Assembly: GCA_036555745.1 (NCBI GenBank)
Contig: DATBKV010000057.1
Location: forward strand, 1 to 33,513
Direction of reading: 5' to 3'
Source of the DNA: VAZQ01 sp036555745
GTDB taxonomy: Bacteria; Pseudomonadota; Alphaproteobacteria; Rhizobiales; Xanthobacteraceae
Length of the DNA: 33,513 bases
Positions 16,365 through 22,483 of the stretch are shown piece by piece. Below the pieces are notes generated by a model. That model was given only the letters and a program-made list of their open reading frames with translations, had not been told where the DNA came from and did no database searches. A program made the translations under genes and the position numbers. How positions within the stretch are numbered: the first letter of the stretch is position 1; every line of letters begins with the position of its first letter.

Positions 16365-16814
16365 TCATCCGGCCAGATGCTTTTCGATCTCGTACACCGG
16401 ATGCTTGGTCAGATCCTTATCGATCTCGGCGATGATCCGGCTTTTCACGTCGGCGTGAAAAGCGTGCCGTAAATCCGCGAGCGTGCGCGGCGGAGCCACT
16501 ACGATAAGCGCTTTCACGTTACGCTCGCGCACGAGCCGTTCCATCGCGGCGGCGACGCGCTGAGCGAAGCGGTGCTCTTCGAGGTCGTGCCAATCGGTCT
16601 CTTCCATGCCGCTGCGCAGGTTTGTGCCGGCGCGCTTGAAGGTGCGACCGGGCCGATCGCTGCCCTGATCGTGACTGGGCGGGTTTTCGTCAACGAACAC
16701 CCGCTCGGTCTTGAGATTGGGAAACTTCTCGTCGCCGACGTTGTGCAGGAACAGCGCCTTGCGCCCGTCGCCGACGAATACGAAGGCGTCATGGGGAATG
16801 TTGATCTTGCTCAT
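16365..16814 (-). CDS. Host attachment family protein (AtsE-like)
   Basis: 149 residues, matching the Host_attach family named after an Agrobacterium attachment locus; the biochemical role is unknown. The family pattern is visible: HDAFVFVGDGRKALFLHN, the DENPPSHDQGSDRPGR segment, HRFAQRVAAAMERL and LIVVAPPRTLADLRHAF. The fold resembles the eRF1/Pelota-like archease group, so it may be a soluble nucleic-acid- or translation-related protein rather than a surface adhesin. The ATG at 16814 has GGAG 7 bases upstream; the longer frame to 16874 runs through the regulatory box. A perfect FNR/FixK site lies 47 bp upstream. Confidence 0.9.
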   Translation of the reverse strand: MSKINIPHDAFVFVGDGRKALFLHNVGDEKFPNLKTERVFVDENPPSHDQGSDRPGRTFKRAGTNLRSGMEETDWHDLEEHRFAQRVAAAMERLVRERNVKALIVVAPPRTLADLRHAFHADVKSRIIAEIDKDLTKHPVYEIEKHLAG

Positions 16815-16860
16815 CAGGGGTCTCCGCACGCCGAAACTACCGACGTCACTGAGTGATCCA

Positions 16861-16874
16861 TTGATATCGATCAA
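16861..16874. promoter_or_regulatory. FNR/FixK-type anaerobox upstream of the host-attachment gene
   Basis: The 14-mer TTGATATCGATCAA is a perfect TTGAT-N4-ATCAA palindrome, the binding consensus of FNR/FixK regulators. Its centre is about 53 bases before the ATG at 16814. If it acts at -41.5, transcription would start near 16826, with TAGTTT (16840-16835, minus strand) as a plausible -10. This predicts activation of the gene at low oxygen. Confidence 0.7.
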
Positions 16875-16934
16875 ATCGGTGCAGGTGGCGCACCGGAATG
16901 GGGTGCGGCCTGCTTCGTATGGCTCGCCAACATA

Positions 16935-18608
16935 TCAGTTTGTCGCGCTCAGGAGCCGCCTGGCAATGACATGCGCCTGGATTTCCGCAGCGCCTTCAAA
17001 AATGCTCAAGATACGAGCATCGCAGAGAAGGCGTGAGACCGGGAATTCGAGCGCGAAACCATTGCCGCCGTGGATCTGCACGGCATTGTCGGCGTTGGCC
17101 CAGGCGACCCGCGCAGCGAGCAGCTTGGCCATGCCCGCCTCGAGATCGCACCGCTTGCCGGAATCCTTCTGACGGGCGGCAAAATAGGTGAGCTGGCGCG
17201 CGATCATGATCTCGACCGCCATCATGGCAATCTTATCGGCGACGCGGGGAAAGCCGATGATCGCTTGGCCGAATTGCTGGCGCTCCTGCGCATAGGCGAG
17301 CGCCTGCTCCATCGCCGCCTGCGCCACGCCGATCGCGCGCGCCGCGGTCTGGATGCGCGCCGACTCGAAGGTTTGCATGAGCTGGCGGAAACCTGCTCCC
17401 TCGCTGCCGCCGAGCACATTCTCAGCCTTTACTTCGAAACCGTCGAATGCAATCTCGTATTCCTTCATGCCGCGATAGCCGAGCACCTCGATCTCTGTGC
17501 CTGAGATTCCCGCAGACGGAAACGGGTCGGCGTCCGTGCCGCGCGGCTTCTCCGCCAGCAGCATGGACAATCCGCGATGTCCTGCTTCGTTCGGATCGGT
17601 GCGTACCAGCAGCGTCATCAGATCCGCGCGCACGGGATGCGTGATCCAGGTCTTACTGCCGTAAACCTTGTAGACCTCGCCCGTGCGCACCGCCCGCGTC
17701 TTGAGCGAGGCGAGATCGGAGCCGGTATTGGGCTCGGTGAAGACCGCCGTCGGCAGCACTTCGCCGGAGGCGATCCTGGGCAGCCATTTGCGTTTCTGTT
17801 CCTCGGTGCCGCCGCCGATGATCAGCTCGGCGGCGATCTCGGAGCGGGTGCCAAGCGAGCCTACGCCGATATATCCGCGCGCGAGCTCCTCGGAGACGAC
17901 GCACATGGACTCCTTGCCGAGGCCGAAGCCGCCGTACTCTTCGGGTATGGTCAGGCCGAACACACCGAGCTCGGACATCTGTGCGAGGATGTCGAGCGGG
18001 ATGTAGCTGTTGGTGCGATGCCACGCTTGCGCCTGCGGCACCACCTCGCTGTCGGCGAATTTGCGCATTTCGTCGCGCATGGTGCTCAGCGTGTCGTCGA
18101 GCCCGCAATCACCCACGGTGGCGCCATGATGCGCCTGCATCAGCTCGACGAGCCGGGCGCGGCGCTCGACATTTGGCAAAGCGTCCAGCCGGCCGAGCGG
18201 CTGCGCCAGCCGTGCTGCCACCGCCTCGGCAGTGAGCCCGAGGTCTATAGGGCGCACGATCTCGCCCTGGCTCATGGGAATCCCGCCCTGGATCTGAGCG
18301 AGGTATTCGCCGATCCCGATCTCGACCAGCAGCTCCTCGATCTCGCCGAGAGCGTCGCGGGCGTGCATGCGCTCGGCATAGGCCGCGAGCTGGCGCACGG
18401 ATTCGACATAGGTGGCGAGCCAGGCGAGGCCGTGCGTGGCGCGCTGCTCGCGGTCGAGCAGCCGGTCGACAATCCGGCCATCGACGGTGACGCGCTGGCG
18501 CACGGCCAGCGTGGCCTCGGCGAGCAGCGCCTCGCCTGCATCGGCGGCCTCGCGCGCGAGCGCCAGAAGCTTCGCTCCGGCATCGCGGCGTTGAGCCTTG
18601 TCGAGCAT
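16935..18608 (-). CDS. mcd: (2S)-methylsuccinyl-CoA dehydrogenase
   Basis: FAD acyl-CoA dehydrogenase oxidising (2S)-methylsuccinyl-CoA to mesaconyl-CoA in the ethylmalonyl-CoA pathway. 557 residues, about 170 longer than ordinary short-chain acyl-CoA dehydrogenases. The extra N-terminal helical domain has THGLAWLATYVESVRQLAAY and GIPMSQGEIVRP, which I recognise from Mcd proteins. The core has PEEYGGFGLGKESM, AVFTEPNTGSDLASLKTRA, YGSKTWITHPVRADL and, near the C-terminus, QIHGGNGFALEFPVSRLLCD and SIFEGAAEIQAHV, where Glu538 is the expected catalytic base. The start at 18608 gives the conserved N-terminus; the frame remains open to 18905 without support. ccr and ecm lie nearby. Alternative: another long acyl-CoA dehydrogenase, less likely given the neighbours. 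Confidence 0.88.
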   Translation of the reverse strand: MLDKAQRRDAGAKLLALAREAADAGEALLAEATLAVRQRVTVDGRIVDRLLDREQRATHGLAWLATYVESVRQLAAYAERMHARDALGEIEELLVEIGIGEYLAQIQGGIPMSQGEIVRPIDLGLTAEAVAARLAQPLGRLDALPNVERRARLVELMQAHHGATVGDCGLDDTLSTMRDEMRKFADSEVVPQAQAWHRTNSYIPLDILAQMSELGVFGLTIPEEYGGFGLGKESMCVVSEELARGYIGVGSLGTRSEIAAELIIGGGTEEQKRKWLPRIASGEVLPTAVFTEPNTGSDLASLKTRAVRTGEVYKVYGSKTWITHPVRADLMTLLVRTDPNEAGHRGLSMLLAEKPRGTDADPFPSAGISGTEIEVLGYRGMKEYEIAFDGFEVKAENVLGGSEGAGFRQLMQTFESARIQTAARAIGVAQAAMEQALAYAQERQQFGQAIIGFPRVADKIAMMAVEIMIARQLTYFAARQKDSGKRCDLEAGMAKLLAARVAWANADNAVQIHGGNGFALEFPVSRLLCDARILSIFEGAAEIQAHVIARRLLSATN

Positions 18609-18688
18609 GGCGGCCTCCGCACGGTGGCGCACGGGCGCCTCCGCGGGGGACCATTCCACTGACCCGAGCGCCCCCCTGGAGACTACGC

Positions 18689-18699
18689 GTGCAATGCAC
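18689..18699. promoter_or_regulatory. Putative operator before mcd
   Basis: GTGCAATGCAC is a perfect inverted repeat (GTGCA-A-TGCAC) centred about 86 bases upstream of the mcd start. Near-identical repeats stand before ccr and ecm, so it may be the site of a shared pathway regulator. Function is inferred. Confidence 0.5.
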
Positions 18700-18703
18700 A
18701 AAT

Positions 18704-18757
18704 GCAACGCTGCTACGGGCGCTTGGTTCATCCTGCCGGGAGTTTGCGCAGCGTTGC
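18704..18757. repeat. Ten-bp inverted repeat in the mcd/yihY divergent promoter region
   Basis: GCAACGCTGC at 18704-18713 and its exact reverse complement GCAGCGTTGC at 18748-18757 are separated by 34 bp. They lie between the divergent mcd and YihY-family genes, 5 bp from the putative mcd operator. This could be a pair of regulator sites or a cruciform. Confidence 0.55.
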
Positions 18758-18832
18758 TAAATTGTTGATCAGTTGCGGCTAAAGTGGCGACCGGCGCCCG
18801 GGCGTGCGAAGACGAAGGGATGTGAGTTCTCG

Positions 18833-19699
18833 ATGCGACGAGCTCTCCACATTGCTCTCGACGCGTACTGGCGTTTCCTTGCGGACGACGGGTGGGCGAT
18901 CGCAAGCCATATCGCGCTTTCCGCGCTGATGGCGATGTTCCCCTTCTTCATCGTGCTGACTTCGCTCGCCGGGCTGCTTTTCGGCTCCGGCGACCTTGCC
19001 GACGAAGTCGCAAGATTGATGCTGGCCACCTGGCCCGACGAGGTCGCTCGCCCGCTCACGCGCGAAATCCACAGCGTGCTGTCCACCACGCATCCCGGCG
19101 CGCTCACGCTCGGCGCGGCATTCGCCATCTATTTCGCCTCGAGCGGCGTCGAGAGCCTGCGCATCGGGCTCAACCGCGCCTACGGCATGGCAGAGACCCG
19201 ATACTGGATCCTGTTGCGGCTGGAATCGATCGGTTATGTGCTGGTGGCCGCTGTCGGAGCGCTTGCGCTGGGCGTCCTGATCGTGCTCGGGCCGCTGCTG
19301 TTCGGCGCCGCGCTGCGCTATGCGCCGTGGTTGGCCCCGCTCGAGGGCACCTTCACTTTATTCCGCTTCATCATCGCCGGCGTTGTTCTCACCGTCGCCC
19401 TGTTCGTTGCCCATAAGTGGCTTCCGGCCGGCCGCCGGCGCATCGTCGAGATCCTGCCCGGGATCATTACCACGCTGGCGCTGTGGCTGGTCGCGGGCAT
19501 CGCTTTCGGCCGCTACCTCGCTGAGTTCTCAGTGACCTACGTGAGCTACTATGCGGGCTTGGCGTCTGCCATGATCGCGCTGGTGTTTCTGTATTGGACC
19601 GCCTCGATCTTCGTCTATGGCGGAGCGCTGAACGCGGCGATCTTTCGGCCGCGACTGCACGGGGGGGGGACGGATCGCAAAACCGCGGGCAGCGGCTGA
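18833..19699 (+). CDS. YihY/BrkB-family inner membrane protein
   Basis: 288 residues with about six hydrophobic segments. The family's opening ASHIALSALMAMFPFFIVLTS is present, as are the loop ASSGVESLRIGLNRAYG and, late, VTYVSYYAGLASAMIALVFL followed by the polar tail. This is the UPF0761/YihY family, formerly annotated as ribonuclease BN, which is now known to be wrong; transport has been suggested but is unproven. The ATG at 18833 removes an unconserved basic leader seen in the longer frame to 18773. The C-terminus includes a Gly-rich run encoded by nine consecutive G residues, a possible slippage site. It is divergent from mcd. Confidence 0.88.
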   Translation: MRRALHIALDAYWRFLADDGWAIASHIALSALMAMFPFFIVLTSLAGLLFGSGDLADEVARLMLATWPDEVARPLTREIHSVLSTTHPGALTLGAAFAIYFASSGVESLRIGLNRAYGMAETRYWILLRLESIGYVLVAAVGALALGVLIVLGPLLFGAALRYAPWLAPLEGTFTLFRFIIAGVVLTVALFVAHKWLPAGRRRIVEILPGIITTLALWLVAGIAFGRYLAEFSVTYVSYYAGLASAMIALVFLYWTASIFVYGGALNAAIFRPRLHGGGTDRKTAGSG

Positions 19700-19852
19700 G
19701 CGGCCCACAAGCGTGTCGCTGCGCCGGCGGCAGATCGCCTCGGGCCGCCCCGAGCGTTGGCAACGCGACCGATCAAATCCACCGATTCGCGTGGGTCACC
19801 AAAAACGCGTCGCCATGATTGCAACGCGAGCCACGATCATGCCGGAGCCGCG

Positions 19853-19884
19853 GGCAAGAAAGGCCGCTCCGCCGAGGAGCGGCC
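19853..19884 (-). terminator. Rho-independent terminator after the MCDYSLH gene
   Basis: Nine-bp perfect stem GGCCGCTCC / GGAGCGGCC (19862-19884) with a 5-base loop, followed on the minus strand by TTTCTTGC. It is 39 bp downstream of the stop of the gene at 19924-20337 and in the right orientation for it. Confidence 0.75.
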
Positions 19885-19923
19885 CCTCACGTTTGCGCAC
19901 TCGCGTCTTCGACGCGGTGAGCT

Positions 19924-20337
19924 TCAGCCGATATAGGCGACGCGTTCCTGCGCCTTGGCCTCGACCGCCGTCGTCGGTTGGGCAGGAAGCTGCAGCACGG
20001 TTGCTTCCTGACCCTCGAGCAGCTCGGTCAGCAGGACGGTCTGGCCGTCCGGAAACTCGAGCGCATCGTGATGCACCCGCGGCTGCTCTTTGTTGACCTG
20101 ACGGAAGATGGCGGTGCGATGGCCTATCCGGCGCGCGCCCAGGCCGAGGAATCCGGACGACGTGCACGCGACCTCGCGGGCAAACGCCAATTCCGTCCCG
20201 GGCAGGACGCAGACCGCCGTGTCGGCCTCTTCCGGCGCCGCGAACCCCCGCGTGCCAGTGCCGAAGTTGCGCGTCGTAAGCTTGTCGCCAACTCTCGCAG
20301 CACGCGACTTCACATTGTGAAGGCTGTAGTCGCACAT
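19924..20337 (-). CDS. Conserved protein of unknown function with MCDYSLH N-terminus
   Basis: 137 residues starting MCDYSLHNVKSRAARVGDKL. I recall this N-terminal MCDYSLH pattern from short uncharacterised proteins in Hyphomicrobiales, but I cannot assign a function. The middle part contains AVCVLPGTELAF, GLGARRIGHRTAIFRQVN and a region rich in beta strands; there is no signal peptide or membrane helix. Cys2 and Cys37 are conserved-looking, and a third Cys follows in EVACTSSGF. The ATG at 20337 has AGGAG 9 bases upstream. A sigma-54-type promoter lies 50 bp upstream and a terminator follows, so it appears to be a monocistronic, separately regulated gene between mcd and ccr. Confidence 0.85.
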   Translation of the reverse strand: MCDYSLHNVKSRAARVGDKLTTRNFGTGTRGFAAPEEADTAVCVLPGTELAFAREVACTSSGFLGLGARRIGHRTAIFRQVNKEQPRVHHDALEFPDGQTVLLTELLEGQEATVLQLPAQPTTAVEAKAQERVAYIG

Positions 20338-20387
20338 GGTGAGGACTCCTTTCCTCGTAGCCCCCCATGGCCCCTCGAACAGCAAAG

Positions 20388-20402
20388 GCAAGGATAGTGC
20401 CA
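20388..20402 (-). promoter_or_regulatory. Sigma-54 (-24/-12) promoter before the MCDYSLH gene
   Basis: On the minus strand the sequence reads TGGCACTATCCTTGC. GG and GC are separated by exactly 10 bases, and TGGCAC-N5-TTGC matches the RpoN consensus in every invariant position. Transcription would start near 20377, leaving a 5' leader of about 40 bases to the ATG at 20337. No upstream activator site was identified. Confidence 0.7.
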
Positions 20403-20459
20403 AAAAAAGGAATAATGGTGTCATGCCCTGCGTCACGCGCGCCCGGCGTCGCGCCCGAA

Positions 20460-21752
20460 TCAGGCCCCGCCGCTGGCCTCCACCGCGTCGTCGAGGGTGC
20501 GTAGCCCCGGGCGTGGGGTATTCACCAGCACCGCCATGTTGCCGGGCGGGTGCCGATTGGTCCGCATCAACTCGTGCGCATGGGGAATCTTTTCCCAGGC
20601 GAACACCTCGCTCATGCAGGGATCGATGCGGCGGTCCAGCACAAACTGGTTGGCCGCGCTCGCCTGCTTGAGATGCGCGAAATGCGACCCCTGAATGCGC
20701 TTCTGCCGCATCCACACGTAGCGCGCGTCAAAGGTGAGGTTGTAGCCGGAGGTCCCGGCACAGAACACGACCATGCCGCCGCGCTTCACCACCAGGCAGG
20801 AAACCGGGAATGTCGCCTCGCCGGGGTGCTCGAATACGATGTCGACGTCGCGCTTGCCGGTGATCTCCCAGATCGCCTTGCCGAAGCGGCGCGCCTCCTT
20901 GACCCAGGCGTCGTAGTCGGGCGTGCCGACCTTTGGCATCTGGCCCCAGCAGGAAAACTCCTTGCGGTTGACCACGCCTTTGGCGCCGAGCTGCATCACA
21001 TAGTCGCGCTTGCTTTCGTCGGAGATGATTCCGATCGCGTTGGCGCCCGAGGCGGCCGCAAGCTGCACGCCGAACACGCCGAGCCCGCCGGATGCGCCCC
21101 AGACCAGCACGTGGTCGCCGGGCTTCATGGTGTGCGGCGAATGGCCGTACAGCATGCGGTAGGCGGTGGCGAGGGTGAGCGTGTAGCAGGCCGCCTCCTC
21201 CCAGGTGAGATGCGCCGGCTTGGGCATGAGCTGGCGCGACTGCACGCGGCAGAACTGCGCGAACGACCCGTCGGGGGTCTCGTAGCCCCAGATGCGCTGC
21301 GACGGCGACAGCAGCGGATCGCCGCCGTTGCATTCCTCGTCGTCGCCGTCGTCCTGATTGCAGTGGACGATGATTTCGTCGCCCACCTTCCAGCGGCGCA
21401 CCTTGGACCCGCAGGCCCAAACGACGCCCGCGGCATCCGAGCCGGCGATGTGGAAGGGATTCTTGTGCACGTCGAGCGGGGAGACCGGCACCCCCAGCCC
21501 AGCCCATACCCCGTTGTAGTTGACGCCCCCCGCCATCACCCAGACCAGCACCTCGTCCTCGCCGATCGGCCAGGTGGGCAATACCTCGAGCTGCATGGAC
21601 GTCTCGGGGGGGCCGTGGCGCTCCTTGCGGATCGCCCATGCATGCATGCGCGCCGGCACGTGACCGAGCGGGGGCGTTTCGCCGACGTCGTACAGATCCT
21701 TGAGTCTAGGCTGCCGCGGACGCGCGTCCGGCTTGCGTGCAAGCTCCGCCAT
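20460..21752 (-). CDS. ccr: Crotonyl-CoA carboxylase/reductase
   Basis: Reductive carboxylation of crotonyl-CoA with CO2 and NADPH to (2S)-ethylmalonyl-CoA, the defining reaction of the ethylmalonyl-CoA pathway. 430 residues, the expected length, of the MDR superfamily. NADPH domain: WGASGGLGVFGVQLA (about 218-232). Ccr-specific stretches are AGGVNYNGVWAGLG, HIAGSDAAGVVWACG, RIWGYETPDGSFAQF and VWMRQKRIQGSHFAHLKQAS. By remembered comparison with a structurally studied homologue, Asn80, Tyr157/Glu158 and His357 are the likely CO2-holding residues, with Tyr in place of Phe. The ATG at 21752 has GGAGG 8 bases upstream. It is a single gene with its own promoter region, which contains the TGCA-type inverted repeat. 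Confidence 0.96.
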   Translation of the reverse strand: MAELARKPDARPRQPRLKDLYDVGETPPLGHVPARMHAWAIRKERHGPPETSMQLEVLPTWPIGEDEVLVWVMAGGVNYNGVWAGLGVPVSPLDVHKNPFHIAGSDAAGVVWACGSKVRRWKVGDEIIVHCNQDDGDDEECNGGDPLLSPSQRIWGYETPDGSFAQFCRVQSRQLMPKPAHLTWEEAACYTLTLATAYRMLYGHSPHTMKPGDHVLVWGASGGLGVFGVQLAAASGANAIGIISDESKRDYVMQLGAKGVVNRKEFSCWGQMPKVGTPDYDAWVKEARRFGKAIWEITGKRDVDIVFEHPGEATFPVSCLVVKRGGMVVFCAGTSGYNLTFDARYVWMRQKRIQGSHFAHLKQASAANQFVLDRRIDPCMSEVFAWEKIPHAHELMRTNRHPPGNMAVLVNTPRPGLRTLDDAVEASGGA

Positions 21753-21818
21753 GGTCGTTTCCTCCCGCACCGGGTCGGTGCGTTCGGGCCAATTGCAGCC
21801 AGTGTGCCGCAATTCATA

Positions 21819-21829
21819 TTGCAGTGCAA
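21819..21829. promoter_or_regulatory. Putative operator before ccr
   Basis: TTGCAGTGCAA is a perfect inverted repeat (TTGCA-G-TGCAA) about 67 bases upstream of the ccr ATG. It partly overlaps a second small repeat, GCAAT-TCAT-ATTGC (21809-21822). The same half-site arrangement is found before mcd and ecm. Confidence 0.5.
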
Positions 21830-21873
21830 CAGAGCGCAACCCCGGGATCGCGGATGCCGGCCGCCGCCGGCGC

Positions 21874-21885
21874 TCTCACGTGAGA
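21874..21885. promoter_or_regulatory. Perfect 12-bp palindrome TCTCACGTGAGA in the ccr/glsB divergent region
   Basis: An uninterrupted palindrome between divergent genes, of operator size. No known regulator is assigned. It lies 122 bp upstream of ccr and 124 bp upstream of the GlsB-like gene. Confidence 0.35.
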
Positions 21886-21900
21886 AATCCGTAGATAAGC

Positions 21901-21923
21901 GCGCCGCAGTCGCGCTGCGGCGC
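21901..21923. repeat. Strong GC hairpin in the ccr/glsB intergenic region
   Basis: Nine-bp perfect stem GCGCCGCAG / CTGCGGCGC with a 5-base loop TCGCG. There is no T-tract on either side, so it is not called a terminator. It may be a structural or protein-binding element in the divergent promoter region. Confidence 0.45.
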
Positions 21924-22008
21924 TGACAGTCTCGTACCTCCCGGGCTAGCCTTGCCCCCGCAATGGCCGCGCTGGACGAGATTGGCGCGGACGTCGGGAG
22001 GCAAACAC

Positions 22009-22257
22009 ATGCTCGCAGATATCATTGTCTGGTTGATTGTCGGCGCCATCGCCGGATGGCTCGCCGGACTGATCGTGGAAGGTTACGGCTTCGGTCTCCT
22101 CGGCAACATCGTCGTCGGCATCATCGGCGCGCTGATCGCCGGCTGGCTGCTGCCGCGGCTCGGCATCATCATCGGCGGCGGCATCATCGCAGACATCATC
22201 AATGCCGTGATCGGCGCCGTCATCTTGCTGCTCATTCTCGGCCTGATCAAACGCTAG
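22009..22257 (+). CDS. GlsB/YeaQ/YmgE family stress-response membrane protein
   Basis: 82 residues, almost entirely hydrophobic: three helices with Gly-rich packing motifs, IVGAIAGWLAGLIVEGYGFG, GLLGNIVVGIIGALIAGWLL and a C-terminal helix ending LGLIKR. This is the transglycosylase-associated (Tag) family of small membrane proteins linked to general or acid stress. The ATG at 22009 has GGGAGG 7 bases upstream. It is divergent from ccr and 226 bp before ecm. No alphaproteobacterial EcfG-type promoter (GGAAC...CGTT) was seen upstream. Confidence 0.9.
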   Translation: MLADIIVWLIVGAIAGWLAGLIVEGYGFGLLGNIVVGIIGALIAGWLLPRLGIIIGGGIIADIINAVIGAVILLLILGLIKR

Positions 22258-22446
22258 CGCGCTTGCCCGGCTGCGGTCCCTCGTACGCAGGACGAGAGGG
22301 GCGCTAGCTGATTACGCGTGCGCCGGAGGCGTGCGCCGGCACGCGTTCGTCACCCGGCCGCGGCCGCGCCGCGCCCTCACCGCTTCGCCGTTGCATTGCC
22401 GTGCCGCGGCGATGCAGAAGATGCTTGCGGCTTCCGCGCGACTATG

Positions 22447-22457
22447 GTGCACTGCAC
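22447..22457. promoter_or_regulatory. Putative operator before ecm (meaA)
   Basis: GTGCACTGCAC is a perfect inverted repeat (GTGCA-C-TGCAC) 27 bases upstream of the ecm start. Over 21 bases this site and the one before mcd agree at about 16 positions. A degenerate second copy, TTGCATTGCC, lies at 22391-22400. Confidence 0.5.
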
Positions 22458-22483
22458 AATCGCACGGGCCTAGCGAGGCGAGC

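Noticed and set aside
18609..18905. 99-residue N-terminal extension of mcd
   Set aside because: It crosses the promoter elements and the divergent YihY start; composition is not protein-like and Mcd proteins begin near MLDKAQ.
20402..20408. Run of seven T on the minus strand downstream of ccr as a terminator
   Set aside because: No clean GC hairpin lies directly ahead of it, and it overlaps the region just upstream of the sigma-54 promoter.
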